This document shows, in pieces, positions 30,349 to 42,717 of a DNA stretch of 64,000 nt. Both the position numbers and the translations under genes were made by a program. This stretch comes from Knufia peltigerae (lineage: Eukaryota; Ascomycota; Eurotiomycetes; Chaetothyriales; Trichomeriaceae): the NCBI GenBank assembly GCA_030247855.1, contig JAPDRN010000009.1, forward strand, positions 372,001 to 436,000, in the 5' to 3' direction. Below the pieces are notes generated by a model. It was given only the letters and a program-made list of their open reading frames with translations, was not told the origin of the DNA and ran no database searches. Each line of letters begins with the position of its first letter. The stretch's first letter is position 1.

Positions 30349-30921
30349 GGCATCGTCTTGAGTGTAGGAGAATATATATACCCTGCAACATCATCGCATG
30401 GCTTCCAAATGTAAATATTTCAAGGTGGGGAGCGAGGCTATCGGTAAAGGCATTGAACTCCTACTCAGACGCCAGGAATTCCCTACGGAATAGGCGACTG
30501 GATAGTGAAGGACACGCACTTCATAGTATACTCGAGATGTACAAGTTATATACATGTACATGATCAAGACATGGTCGTCCAATATTCACAGTGAGGTGAA
30601 GTCGCGAATGGAATTAAATGACGCTGAATTTGTAGGGGATGGAGCGGGCACGTGCAATGACTATGACTGGGTCGAAGTGATAAGCAGTTTTGTCTGCCAG
30701 AAAGGGATGCGGTGTCCGTACTTACAATGCGCGGTGGCTTTTTCATGTCAACTTTTGGCATCTGAACCTTGCATGAGCTCAGGGGATTGACCATTTCTTC
30801 TAGCTATTCAGATTCATATGCATCACAGCATGACGCTGGATTCGGATCCCAACCACTATCACCCTCGTTGAAACCTCATACTCCTAACAACGAACGCCCT
30901 GTCAGTGCGACCTCTAAAATC
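30349..30921. other. Intergenic, upstream of the ZIP transporter
   Basis: About 570 bases between two plus-strand genes. The transporter frame stays open upstream of its first ATG, back to about 30769 (TTG), but this part has no Met and no family similarity, so it is treated as 5' leader. Confidence 0.5.
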
Positions 30922-32160
30922 ATGGATGGCCTCTTCACCCTCCTCAGCTTGTGCGCTGTCATGGCCACTGCTTCGTTTCTGGCCGGCATACTACCACTGT
31001 CGTTTTCTTTATCCACAGCAAGACTACGCATGATTTCCACTATTGGGATGGGCGTTTTAGTAGGGACATCTCTGGTGGTCATCATACCTGAAGGCGTGGA
31101 AACTTTATACAGTGCATCCGAAGTTGGCCACACACATTCGCATGCGCACAGGGATACCTTTATTCTGCATGGCGCAGGTGACCAATTATCAGGATTTCAT
31201 ACGACACGACTTTTACATTCCGTGAGGAGTTCTAGTGACGAACCGAGTCCTTTTAACGTACCTGGCCCTGTGATGCCCTCGAACATTGATGCGCCTCCTC
31301 GTACCCCGACGGAACCTGGTGTAGTTGGAATAATGGGAGGAGAGAAAGAGTCAGAAGTGGAATTGGATAAAAGTACAGGCAGTGAAGAGCCTGACAAAGG
31401 CTCTCAACACGCTTGGATCGGGATAGCCCTGTTGGCTGGCTTCATGCTCATGTACCTCATCGACAAGGTACCTCAATATTCTCAGCCGGCCAAGCCGAGA
31501 ACAAGGACACACCATATTGCTTTGAACAACCTTGGTCGCAGGTTCAATATAGCAACCTCTCTCGACGGCGACGAAGCTGGGGACGCCTTTTTGGGCTCGA
31601 CGCAAGAATCGCAGATCCAGAATCGAAGTTTTGCAACAACTATTGGCCTAGTCATCCATGCAGCCGCTGACGGTATTGCCTTGGGAGCTTCATCCACGGC
31701 CACTAATTCGGGACTGAGTCTTGTCATCTTCTTTGCCATCATGATCCATAAGGCACCTGCGGCTTTTGGGCTCACATCCGTCCTGATCAAACAAGGTCTC
31801 TCTAAAAGAGCCGCACGAGGGCATCTAGTGCTTTTCAGCCTAGCCGCGCCAGCTGGAGCAATTGTCACATGGATTCTTGCCAATGTTCTCGGTGGTGGAA
31901 AAAGCCACAACCCGAAGACAACAACTTGGTGGACGGGGATGCTTCTGCTGTTTTCTGCAGGCACGTTCCTGTACGTCGCCATGCATTCGATGCAGGAAAC
32001 TTCGAACTCTCACCATGAAGGCATGAATGGGCAAGCGAACGGTTACATTGAGGGTCGCGAGACCACTCAAAATGGGCCGAGGGCGTCGTGGAAGGATCTG
32101 GTAGCGGCGTGCTTTGGAATGGTGCTACCCATCTTCTTGCAGGTTGGACATGCCCATTGA
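30922..32160 (+). CDS. ZIP-family metal transporter, ZIP9/ATX2-like
   Basis: One exon encodes 412 residues from the first in-frame ATG (MDGLFTLLSLCAVMATASFLAG). Helices 1-3 include RMISTIGMGVLVGTSLVVIIPEGVE. A cytosolic loop holds a His cluster (GHTHSHAHRD) and a long variable Ser/Pro segment. HAAADGIALGASS and HKAPAAFGLTSVL are the ZIP metal-site helices. The HKAPAAFG form of the second motif is typical of the ZIP9 (SLC39A9) branch, which includes yeast Atx2, a Golgi manganese homeostasis protein. The protein ends LPIFLQVGHAH, again as in ZIP9. Zn2+ or Mn2+ movement into the cytosol from a Golgi-type compartment is the family inference. GAAAGTIVTW-like LAAPAGAIVTWILANVLG is a further membrane span. 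Confidence 0.92.
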   Translation: MDGLFTLLSLCAVMATASFLAGILPLSFSLSTARLRMISTIGMGVLVGTSLVVIIPEGVETLYSASEVGHTHSHAHRDTFILHGAGDQLSGFHTTRLLHSVRSSSDEPSPFNVPGPVMPSNIDAPPRTPTEPGVVGIMGGEKESEVELDKSTGSEEPDKGSQHAWIGIALLAGFMLMYLIDKVPQYSQPAKPRTRTHHIALNNLGRRFNIATSLDGDEAGDAFLGSTQESQIQNRSFATTIGLVIHAAADGIALGASSTATNSGLSLVIFFAIMIHKAPAAFGLTSVLIKQGLSKRAARGHLVLFSLAAPAGAIVTWILANVLGGGKSHNPKTTTWWTGMLLLFSAGTFLYVAMHSMQETSNSHHEGMNGQANGYIEGRETTQNGPRASWKDLVAACFGMVLPIFLQVGHAH

Positions 32161-33412
32161 ATGTGTTTTATATACTATTTGATCTTATTACATGTCTAGC
32201 TACGGGAAGCCCTGGTTGCACGACAGAATGATCTCGCCTTTTCGAACCAATGTCAGATTCATGACTAGAGAGAATTTGTAACTAACAGCGAATTATGTTG
32301 TATGTTTGGAATAGGACAGAGAGTTGAAGCCAATTGCCAAAATCGATGGATGAGACTGGACAGAACGACTTTTGGGCTTCTTGTGTGAGTCGGGCGGTGG
32401 TTGGGCAGCGAGAGAATACTTGCCTGATTTACGGAGTCCATAGCACTCCGTACACCGTACTGTACCTGAATTCATGGACTGTACAGTCCGAGGAGGCGGG
32501 TTTTGCCCATACATTTATCCAATGCTGAGGGGGATCAGCGCAGACCCTTGCCTCGCCCAACTTGAGATGCTGGATATACAAGTACCCGTACTTCGTCCAT
32601 GGCCCCTAACTCACTTTCACCGCCCTCATTCTGGCAGATATCCCATAGACGAGGAATTGACGATGTTGTCACAGAGGACTACTTGGGAGAATTCGAGATC
32701 AATAATGGGCATGTATTGAGTGAAATACCTGGTCTTCTCCATATTAGACCGATGCTACGGAGTAGTACGAGTTTTGGGGTACTCCGTATACTCGTACTAG
32801 GTCGACCTGCATATTAATTCAGGCACTCCGGCTTGCCTAGAGCGCGACTATTGCTGCAAGAATTGGCTCTAGCAGGGCCCGCCACTCTTGCTTCGCAGTG
32901 TGCCAGCCCAAGATCATCGCACTGGCCCCTTCTATTGCAACTTCTCCTCTCACAGACGGGGACTCAAATCATTTGGATCGACTATCCCATCGTCGCTCAA
33001 ACCGAAGACTACCAAATCCGTCGCCCTATATCATCCTTTCAACTGAACTTCCATCTCTGATCTTACCAGCATCTCCCGCCACCACAATTGAACATTCCTT
33101 TGCCTTCAAGTCCTGGTGCCACCACTGTCTGCATATCCACTCACATCTTCACCACTGCAATACGACACTGCACCATCTGCATCGGCCCAGAACCCTGTCG
33201 TCCCGTGCCAGTGTCATAAGCGGTCGATTCTGCCAACCATCCCACATCCGCAACTCAACTCGTCCTTCCCCTGCCCCTTGCGCTGACATGGCTTAACACA
33301 AGACTATTACACCGTCAAGAGCAGAGGCTTCGCCTGTTCGTCTTCGCATCATTTTCCGCGCCTTCCTCCCGTCGATCCAATCCCTCAGAACGCTTCTGAC
33401 AAACTGCGCCGG
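32161..33412. other. 1.25-kb upstream region of the CDC4-like gene
   Basis: It contains several copies of the dispersed motif: ACGGAGT at 32431, ACTCCGTAC at 32445-32453, CTACGGAGTAGTAC at 32755-32768 and GTACTCCGTATAC at 32779-32791. The last 500 bases are C/T rich, as in a long 5' leader. No gene was seen. Confidence 0.6.
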
Positions 33413-35593
33413 ATGCAAGACGTCACTCGTCACTACAACGACGAGATGGATTTCGACGATGAAAATCACCCCATGTCTCTCGACAGACCACTCTCGCCTA
33501 CTCCTTCGAGGTCTGTCTCGATAGATCCTACTCGGCTGGCCAGTCGCTTCAACAATGCCAGATCGTCAATGGAACAAGAGAGCGCATTCCCATTCCCTCC
33601 CTCCCAACCTATACCGATCGATCCGATACGTGCTTCAAAGTCTCGTCATAGTATATCGCAAGTACGGCCGAAACGCCTTTCAACAACGAATAAAGCAGGC
33701 ATGCCTTTGAGCATCCTGCCGTCTGCTCCAGCATCTCCTCCTACTCCTGCACCTTCTCCCACACCGTATCAACGTGCTCCTAGTTGGACATCTGCAGGCG
33801 AAAATGAAGATGCCTTTCTTCGGGATGCCAGGGGGCATTTTGCGAGTTTGAATGCCGCGGAAAGAGAACGATACTTGGCTGAGTTACTTAACATGTGTGA
33901 CAGTCATCTGTTGAGTTTTGTCCACCATTTCGTCTCTCCTAGACTGAAAAAAGATCCTTTTGAGCATCTGCCCGACGAATTGTGTCTAAGAGTGAGGCTC
34001 TGGACCACGCATGCATACCATTAGAGATGAACTAACTTTGGTCATAGGTTCTTTCGTATATCGACGATCCACTCAGTCTAGCCCGGGCGTCCCAAGTCTC
34101 ACATCGGTGGCATAAGCTTTTGATTGATGATATGCTGTGGAAGAGAATGCTTGACAAACAAAATTGGCGGAAAGCGTCTTCCAGTTCGATCGATGAGATG
34201 GAATCTCTATCTCTACCACGGTCCGCTCATGGCCCATACAGCTATAGTCGATCACCGAAACGGAGTCTCGATGGTTCGATTGTAGGCCCATCGAGCAGCG
34301 CACCAAATTTGACACTCCCCGGCTCGAGTAGTCTCTCGTCCAGTCCACGAGCAAAGAAACGACAGTCTCAATCTCATTATTCTCACTTCAGACACAAATA
34401 CCTAATCGAAGCAGCATGGAGAAAGGGAGGCCACAGTATCATCAAACACATTACTCCTGATCAAGGAGTAGTGACCAGCCTGCATTTGACTTCTAAATAT
34501 ATTGTCGTGGCCATGGACAATGCCAAAATTCACGTTTTCAATACTGTTGGCGAGCATCAAAAGACATTAAAAGGTCATGTTATGGGAGTATGGGCCATGG
34601 TTCCATGGGATGATATTCTTGTCAGTGGTGGATGTGACCGTGATGTTCGGGTTTGGGATATGTCTAGCGGGAGAAGTATTCACACGCTAAGGGGTCATAC
34701 TTCAACTGTTCGTTGCCTGAAAATGTCAGACGCCAATACTGCTATTTCCGGTTCGAGGGATACGACATTGCGGATATGGGATTTGCCCACGGGGATGTGC
34801 AAAAATGTCCTTGTTGGTCATCAAGCAAGTGTGCGTTGCCTCGCAATTCATGGAAACCTTGTCGTTTCTGGTAGTTACGACACTACGGCACGGATCTGGA
34901 GTATTTCAGAAGGACGTTGTCTGCGCACACTTACCGGCCACTTTAGCCAAATCTACGCCATTGCTTTTGATGGGAACCGCATTGCTACTGGCAGTCTCGA
35001 TACTAGCGTCCGAGTCTGGGATCCAAAGACCGGCATGTGTACTGGCCTCCTGCAGGGACACACCTCGCTTGTCGGACAACTCCAGATGCGAGGCGATACA
35101 CTCGTCACCGGTGGATCAGACGGATCTGTTCGAGTGTGGTCATTGGTAACGGGTTCAGCAATTCATCGACTGGCTGCTCACGATAATAGTGTTACCAGTC
35201 TGCAGTTCGATGATAACCGGATCGTCAGTGGTGGTAGCGATGGGCGCGTCAAGATCTGGAATGTTGAGACCGGTCACTTGGTGCGTGAACTAAGCCAGCC
35301 TGCCGAGGCTGTCTGGAGAGTTGCTTTCGAGGAAGAGAAGGCGGTCATTATGGCTAGTCGATCAGGTCGTACGGTCATGGAGGTAAGTGATTGATATGTT
35401 TCTGAGTATTCCCCTTCTCTAACCTCCTCAACAGGTTTGGTCCTTCTCACCTCCTGATGAGCAATACGATGCCCGTCGGCCTGAAAGCCCGATTAGCCTA
35501 CCTGAACAGACACCAAGTACGGCAGGGGACGATGATACGCTGCATTCCGACCACGATGTTGAGGATGGCGACGCCGCCATGAACGACGTGTAG
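33413..35593 (+). CDS. CDC4: F-box/WD40 SCF ubiquitin-ligase receptor, CDC4/FBXW7-like
   Basis: Three exons, join(33413..33991,34048..35382,35435..35593), encode 690 residues. The N-terminal 140 residues are Ser/Pro rich and probably disordered. DPFEHLPDELCLRVLSYIDDPLSLARASQVSHRWHKLLIDDMLWKRM is the F-box, which binds Skp1 and is built across the first intron. HKYLIEAAWRKGG links to a beta propeller of seven to eight WD repeats, with GHTSTVRCLKM, GSRDTTLRIWDL, GHQASVRCLAIHGNLVVSGSYDTTARIWSI and GHFSQIYAIAFD. This order and the VVSGSYD wording match Cdc4/Fbw7, not the Met30/SconB branch. Cdc4 recruits phosphorylated substrates such as CDK inhibitors for ubiquitination. The C-terminus is acidic. 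Both introns are 50-60 bases, with GTGAGG/CATAG and GTAAGT/ACAG. Confidence 0.93.
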
Positions 35594-36848
35594 TGCATCT
35601 TGGACCGGCATGACCGAATATATTAATCGAACAGATTCGCAACCTGCACTTGCTCAGCACATGCATGCCGTTGTTCCGCCCAAGTCTCCTTCATAGGATT
35701 GTATTCTCAGGGCAACGACGCAGTGCCCGCAGCAAGCATGCATTGATATCTAATGAACTATGTTTATTGATACCCAGACTCACAAACCGCAGTATTCAGC
35801 ATGAAATATTGTATGAAGAAGTACGAGGGAATGACGACTTGATCACATTCATCTTACCCTCGCAAGGGATCATGGCCGAGGAGGCGGCCGCCCTAGCACG
35901 TTGTTTAATGTATTGAAGGTGCATTCTCGTTTGAGACGCTGCATTTGAGGATTTATCTTGGAGCATGGAGCCAGGGTGTTGCGAGTTGTTCTTCAACAAA
36001 TGAAGACGATCCGATGGTCTTTGGGCCCCCATTCAGGAACGACTGGACGTGAACGCAGAAGATGAATTGAATCTAATCGTCAGCCATACGAAAGAGGATG
36101 TGTTTCGTGTGGACGATGCCACGCCTGGTCACCCGCACATTTATATCACAGTATCCGGTAGCCAAGTCGCCAGTCGTACCGGCGAAGGAAAGCAAGCCCG
36201 CTAGCACATGAATTGTATATATATATATGACGTGCTAGTGTGCTCTTGGTGTCGAGTACGATATAATAATTTCAAGATCATGGACTCAAGTGAGTCGTCA
36301 CTCTGTATACTTATCAACGGTCTTTTATTTTTGATGAAGAATAAATGTATTTGGTGATGTCGAGGTTGAATTGTTTTAAAAAATTACCAGACATGATAAG
36401 AGTACAAGCCTCTACTAGATCTTCAAAGGCCTTCCTTCCTTCGTTCCTTCCCTGCCGGAAATTCTGTACTCGTTTGTCTTGTATATATAGATGATATCCC
36501 GGTGACGAGGGGTTTTTTTTTGTTTTTTGACATGAAAAAAAGGTGACTTTCCTCTTCACGGGCGAGAAAGTGAGGACTCGGCTTGCACTCCTATTGTACT
36601 CCCGTCGTAGGTTTCGTGAATAACCACCATGGCACCTCTGGACTCTTCCTCACCCTATGCCTTTTTCTTTCTGGGTGCTGTCAGTACCGAACCGAGGGTG
36701 GGGGATTCCAATCCTAATTCCCCATCCTAACCTGCTTTCTATCTGGGCCGTCCACGCAAGACCGTAGAGAAGAGGGGGGTTCTGTATGGATGTAGACGAC
36801 GAGCTGATCATCGTTGGTTTCTCTTTTTTCTTCGACTGTCGTTTTCGT
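35594..36848. other. Convergent gap between the CDC4-like gene and the phosphate carrier
   Basis: About 1.25 kb. It has a short (TA)n tract near 36217, T-rich and A-rich runs near 36510-36540, and no supportable gene. Confidence 0.5.
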
Positions 36849-38121
36849 CTAGTGACCACCAGTCGTCGGTAGACCCAGGTAGACCTTGAATGAGTCGTAG
36901 CTGTTTTCAACCCGTCAGCACATGCGTAACGACACATGTTCCATACGATGGTTCCAGTCCCGAAAAACGGGAGTCGGTGGGTGGAGGAAAGAATGAAGCA
37001 AAAAGAGACATACATGAGCCATTGGAACGCCGTCAATGTTCCTATCATGACGATTCTGACCGGTAGACCATTCCACAAACCAGTGAATCCAATGTTTCCG
37101 TAGATCCTGCCCATGGCTTTTCCTGCAGATTCACCGGCTGTTGAAGAGTCAGTTTCTTTCTTTATTTTTTCTGGTAAACCCCCTCCCACAGGCTCTTCGT
37201 TATGATATTGGCTCTCTCGGACGGGGAGGGTTCACGTACCTTTTCGTTCCGAGTTCAGTTTACTCACCATGACGTCGGCGGGGTGACTGACGACGGCGCA
37301 CGCGATCCCGGCAATGTACCCACCCAAGAAGCTCACGCCCGTCTGCTGCAGTTTGTTGTAACTCTCCTTGGGCCTGCCGAGCGTCTTGTAGATGTAGCGC
37401 ACCGTCTCTTCGAACGTGGCGAACTTGCACATGGTGTAGGGGATCTGCCGGCCCCAGAGGGGCGTGATGCCCTTGTACAGCCCGGCCATGCCCTCCTTGC
37501 TCACCACCTTGCTCCACCCCTCGCGCAGGTTCTGGGCGTACGGGGGGAGGGTGGTCTGCATGCGGACCTTGATCGCCTCGAAGGGGCACAGGAAGATGTC
37601 GGCGATGAACTCGGCCGACGCGGAGGCGCCCAGGTAGACGAGCGTCCGGTTCGCGTGGGGGAAGAGGTTGTCGCCGTACTCGTGCTTGAAGATCTCGTAG
37701 AAGCCGTACTTGCCCAGGCCCTGGAAGGAGTAGCCGACGAACGTGGGGGACCAGCCGAAGAAGACCCCGCGGAGGCCCTCGGACGCGAAGATGCTGCGCC
37801 AGGCCTTGAAGTTGGACGTGTACAGCTTGCTGTCGACCTGTCGTCGGGTCTTGACCAGGTCGAGAGGGGTCACGAGCGTGTGGGTTGGGCCGCACGCTAT
37901 GACCCCTCCCAGCATGCAGGATGCGAAGTATTTCGTCTGTGTTTGGGAGAGATGTCAGAGTCGGTCGATGTCGAGGGGGCTTGGAAGAACGCTGGAAAAG
38001 GTCGGGAACTCGAGCGCGGGCGCGCGCGCGCTCCTCAAGTACATACCGAGTTTGGCTCAATCTTGCCAAATGGGTACGACTTGAGCGTGTCGGCTGACGG
38101 AGGCTTCAATGCGGATGCCAT
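36849..38121 (-). CDS. Mitochondrial phosphate carrier (MIR1/PIC2 type)
   Basis: Four exons, complement(join(36849..36900,37014..37137,37240..37936,38047..38121)), encode 315 residues. The carrier signature Px[DE]xx[KR] appears three times: PLDLVKTRRQ, PFEAIKVRMQ and, in relaxed form, PADVMVSKLN, one per tandem repeat of two helices. MASALKPPSADTLKSYPFGKIEPNSTKYFASCMLGG and GFYEIFKHEYGDNLFPHANRT are typical of phosphate carriers. GESAGKAMGRIYGNIGFTGLWNGLPVRIVMIGTLTAFQWLIYDSFKVYLGLPTTGGH closes the protein. The carrier imports phosphate with protons into the matrix for ATP synthesis; PIC2 paralogues also move copper. The third codon positions are very GC rich, which creates long spurious frames on the opposite strand. 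The 110-base first intron contains a (GC)n run near 38020. Confidence 0.95.
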
Positions 38122-38900
38122 CTTTTCGGTCTCGTCTCGCAGAGATACACAGAGTATGGTTGTGACCGCCAAACACGCACACACACAAAAGTCTCAAATT
38201 CCGACACAAGTAATTGGGGACGGCAAGTCTATGGTATGTTTCGAACTCGGAACTATTCGAGAAGGAGAACAAATCAACCGCTGAACGAGTACCGCAAGAG
38301 GACGAAAGCGTGAAGAGAGGAGATTCGGTGGTAACGAGGCTACAGTAGGTTCAGCAGGAGTGATTCAAGTCAATCAATGGAGGGGACAAAAGGCTGCGAG
38401 GGAGCAGGTGTAAATAACACTGGGGTAGACAGCGAGATTGCGCAGGCCAGCTGAGATATGGCTCATCATCCCTGCCGTAAGAGCCGTAGCAGCCGCCAGG
38501 AGCCGTGACATATGAGAGGCTGAATTGGGCTCATGCACACACCCTGTCACATCCATGTCATTGTTGATAAAAAAGATGGGAATTCTACCAGTGGAAGTTG
38601 GATTGAAGGTTGACGCTGGGAGCTGCAAAGACCGCCAGCTAAACCTCGATAGGCATCGTTGGGCCCTAATAGGCTTCGATAGGCTTCATTTAGGCGTCAT
38701 GTAGCCGGAGATTCCGTCGATCGGCCACTGACATCATGGCAGTACGACGAAGCCTGATGGAGCAGGAACAGGCATTCCATAGGCCCGCGGGACAGTAGAG
38801 GCACCTAAGACATGGGCCACTGGCGATGATTCAGCATCGTACATCTTCTCACTCAGCCAATACGAGGGATCAACCTCGGTTTACAGCTACGAATGCCACA
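38122..38900. other. Intergenic: phosphate carrier promoter and 3' region of the Zn2Cys6 gene
   Basis: About 780 bases. Three closely spaced ATAGGC(A/T)TC words lie at about 38649-38687. No gene was seen. Confidence 0.5.
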
Positions 38901-41747
38901 CTATATTCTCTGACCCACGCCGAATTCGTTGCCAGCTGCGAACAGACCTGGCGTCGCGTCAGGAGGGAATAATTGATCCCATTCCGCCTATATAACATTC
39001 AATCATTAGCTTCCAGACCCAACTGCAAGAGAACAAAAATTTATGACAACCTACCCAGTTGATATCCAACATGACTGAATCTCCTCGTGGGCCGCTGGGG
39101 TGCAATTGCGGGATGTTTACTTGGTCGTTCGGAAAACCTGAGCCGATACCATATGGGTTTTGGCCGGCTTCCTCGGGCATGGATGTTGTCCCCATCGCTG
39201 GCAAGGACTGCATTGAAACGACAGGCCTCGATGGGGCATTTGTTGAGCTTAAAACTGTTCGCCATCCCATTTGATCGGGGGCAATCAGTGGTGGCCATGA
39301 CTCGTTCGTACCAGAGTCACTTGGACTGTTAAAGTCACCTTGTTGACCAGGTGATGTTTGATATGGTTCCGACCAGGACGGGCGGTGCTGTTGCTGCTGT
39401 TGAGGTGGTACTTGTTGACCCGAATGTGGGCTCACACTCTGGCCAGTAGTAGTGTCGCTTTGTTTCCTATGCATGGTTGTTGAATCATATCTCACATACA
39501 GAGTCGCCGGAGTGTCAAAGCCCCAGGTCGCATCTCCCGACGTTCCTTGACTCGAAGCTGGAATCGCAGCATCAGGAGACTTAGGGTTACTTTGGACGCC
39601 GCTGTCTGCTTCTCCCGTATCTCGCTCAACAGTTCTTGCGGTGGGTAAGCTGGCTGGCCGGTTCGCCATACTGATGGGAATCCTTATTCTTCGGAGTTCC
39701 CGGTATACGTTCGTTCGGTCTCGTATGGCGGTGATAATAGTTCTGGCTCTTTGCGCACGTGACAAAGTTGGGTCGGGCTCAAAGACATAGTCAAGCACGT
39801 CCCAGACGCGGTCTGCATCTCTCAAGTTAGGCTCATTGTAGACTATAGTTAACAGGAGGAATGCCATGTGCCATTGCTGATGTGCACCGCCGAACCATTT
39901 CCACTTCTCCAGCAACGGTAGACGTTCCATTGCAATGGCGCTCTCACACGCCTTGAGCGCACTCTGCACGGTGAGCTGGACAAGTCGCTCAGGAACCACG
40001 TTGCTGGCATTATTCAAATACCGATGGAGAACCATGACATACATTCGCTGAATCAGGAGAGTCATAAGGAGATGTGCATATTTCTGTATGGGCACAGCAA
40101 GATCAAAGGTATTGTTGTATTTTGACTCCATCGCTCGGCGAAACGACTCGACTTTCCCAAGAAGGTGCGTCAACGATATTCTCTTCTTTTCTAATCGGAT
40201 ACGATCGAACCAGATGATGCGTTGCATTTCCAGACACTCAAACCGAATGCGGGATACTGTCATGTCTGTCCATTGGTTTTTGGCTTCCCCATGGCTGCTT
40301 AGTAACAGATCGGCATCATTGATATTCATAGGGAACCGTGTGTCGTAGTCCTCACGTTTGATGCCAGGTCTGGGACCTTGCGTTTCGCAAGTTCGAAAAT
40401 CCAGCGTGCATAGTTGAAACCACACAATGCGCCGGACGTGGCATTCCACTGGACTCAGACCGTAGACGTCTTGCGGGTCGCGGTGTAGACCCATACATTC
40501 TGCCAATCGAATAGCCATCCCAACAATGACCGAATGTGCGCGAGAGATTTGATCTCTACACATGGGAATCAAGTATATAACAAGTGCTTGGAGCGTCTCG
40601 AGTTTTGTGGCCCGGAGGAACGAGGCTTTGCTCAGCGCAACTTCTGTCCCAGTCTGAAAATTTCCCAGGACTGTGCTCTTGGGGCGCGCAAATATTGCTG
40701 CTACATCTCCCTCTGGCATGCTAGCCACAGCTGAAAACAGTGTTGCCAGTACAAGTGATTGCTGCCATGCGGGAGGTTCAAGGCCAGCAAGCACTGCAGT
40801 CCAAAAGTTGTCGTAGTGCAGTTGAAAGCTCGGCCAATGCACCACCCGAACGGGGAAATGAACATTTTCGTAGTATTTTCGTATCAAAATGTCGCCCGCT
40901 CCCTTGGCCGGAAGGAAATTAATCAGCGATCTCTTACTGCCAACGTCGCCAAAGAGAAAACCCGAACCGGGAGCGATGTAGGTCGGTCCTGGGGCCAAGA
41001 AATCATAGCCATGATCTGGAAGCTGAGGTAGTGTTGATAACTTCTCATCCTCTGTTCGACGGTCGACATTTGGATCGTTGAGTTGGCTCGCAACCTAAGA
41101 GACGATTAACATGGCTCCTATGTGAAATCACTTCACCTACTTCTTCGCCTATTCTAGGCCTGAAAAATCCCCCGAGTCGTTCGGTGAGTCTACTATGGTC
41201 AGTACTGTCCCATATCGACAAGGGATTTCTTGAAAGTGACGCACCTCATCTTCCCTACTTTGATGCCCAAGTCCAAGACGTCGTCGTTGGTGTCATCTTC
41301 ATAAGCGCCATCAATCACTGCCATCGGTGTGGGCTCTAGACCTTTTATGTCGTCAGGAACAGCAGCCTCGTTGTCGGAGCTACTATCTTCGCCTCCAGGA
41401 AGATCGGCAGAAGTTCTGCGATGCGATCTGTCGCTGGAGCTGGGAGTACTTTTGCCTTCTCTACGGGCAACGTCCTGCTCTAGAACCCTCTCCAGAGAGC
41501 CCATCTTCTCTTTGATCTCATTGAGGCGCTGCTGGGATACCGAATCCAAGGCAGGAGCCAGGAACAAACATTCGCGCGAGAATTTGTTGCAATTGGTGCA
41601 AGGATGAAGTTTATCGCATTTTAGTTTGCGGCGACGACACTCCAAACATGAAGTGATCATACGATTTCTGCGCCGTACCTTTTGGGACTGTGATCGCGCT
41701 TTGTCGCCAGCCGAAGAGGCGTCATCAGGGATTTGTGGTGATTCCAT
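38901..41747 (-). CDS. Zn2Cys6 fungal-specific transcription factor
   Basis: Four exons, complement(join(38901..38987,39055..41094,41141..41189,41245..41747)), encode 892 residues. The binuclear cluster is at residues 34-56: CLECRRRKLKCDKLHPC...C...C. A coiled coil for dimerisation follows (LNEIKEKMGSLERVLEQDV), then a Ser/acidic linker. The small exon 2 encodes LTERLGGFFRPRIGEE. The large exon holds the fungal-specific middle region, with HFPVRVVHWPSFQ, RAHSVIVGMAIRLAECMGLHRDP and RRIVWFQLCTLDFRTCETQGPRPGI. The 29-codon last exon (AEWDQLFPPDATPGLF after DINW) matches the usual acidic and aromatic C-terminal end of this class. Without that last intron the frame reads on to a stop at 38959, which looks wrong. 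The target pathway is not evident from the neighbours. It is divergent from RTT103. Confidence 0.9.
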
Positions 41748-42717
41748 GGTGCTTCAGAGTAGGCGCTCAAGTTCCTTGTCGTGGCGCACAACAGCGATGG
41801 TAGCCTTGTGGTTACATAAAAACGTTAGAGAAGGTAGCGGGGCATGTGCCGTCGTCGCAAGAGCGAAGATGACTGAGATATTTTCGATGCCGCACGAGCC
41901 GAGGCACGGAGGAGAGTCAGAAGACTGAGGAAGGAGAAAATAGTGAAAAGCAAGGATGATGACAAGTGACGACGAGAAGAGAGGAAGTTGGCCAGATGTC
42001 GACACTAATAGACACAAGACTCGAGACAGAAAAGCGTTGATACAGTACGCTTCGTTCTCAGACCTCCGCAATACTCGTGCTAAACATCACCAGCCTAGAC
42101 CTTGTCTGCTCCGTGCCGTATCGTATCGCATCCGGATACGAGCGAGCTGTAGCTACCTTACTCCGTGCGTACCTAAGTAAAGCCGGTTCGTACCTGGGGA
42201 TTCTCGATAGGCTCCCCTAGGGCATTGCCGTGTCCACCCAAGGTTGGGCGATCTGGGCGCTGAGTCAGGCTGCATGTGCTATCTCAACTGCCCACTCAGA
42301 AAGACAGCAATAGCAATATGCATCATATGGATATATGCGTCCCCGTAGTCTCTCAATCACGTGATGTGACCGATCTCATTCCGTTCTTCTTGGCGTGTCA
42401 TGGCAACATCAAGTCAAGGTCTTCGTGAGCTTGTGCTGTTTTCTTGATCTTCTTCTCAATCTCAAACAATCTCTCATCTATCAATTGCCCACATTTGAAA
42501 TAGACAACACCAGGATTTGAGTCAGATCAATCATTGGATTCATAGCTTGTAGTATAAGTTTCGAGCTCAGTGCCTCGTGACGTTTTGCCCAACAGCTCAA
42601 CCATCCTCGTCGCGCTCCAAAGTCGGGGGGGTTAGACCAGGAAATCCCATACCAGCAATACCTACACATCAACATACAATTTAGCTTGCATCTATAAGAT
42701 TCAACCAGACATCGAAA
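41748..42717. other. Divergent promoter, Zn2Cys6 factor (-) and RTT103 (+)
   Basis: About 970 bases. It holds a TCACGTGA palindrome (42357-42364) and a TTACTCCGTGCGTAC variant of the dispersed motif (about 42159-42172). No gene was seen. Confidence 0.6.
42357..42364. promoter_or_regulatory. TCACGTGA palindrome upstream of RTT103
   Basis: The 8-bp palindrome lies 354 bases upstream of the RTT103 ATG and 610 upstream of the Zn2Cys6 gene start. It is the same word found upstream of the TLS1-like gene. Use as a Cbf1-class bHLH site is inferred from sequence only. Confidence 0.35.

Noticed and set aside
33413..35593. F-box/WD40 protein as the sulfur regulator Met30/SconB
   Set aside because: The F-box wording and the propeller segments (HGNLVVSGSYD, GHTSTVRCL) match Cdc4/Fbw7 better; the presence of a sulfate permease in the window is not evidence.
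37202..38284. 360-codon plus-strand frame over the phosphate carrier
   Set aside because: It is antisense to the conserved carrier exons and introns and arises from strong GC3 bias; its sequence (Arg/Leu/Glu/Val strings) matches no family.
38959..39054. Read-through C-terminus of the Zn2Cys6 factor ending at 38959
   Set aside because: Splicing a 67-base intron gives DINW-AEWDQLFPPD, the usual end of this family, whereas the read-through end is unlike it.
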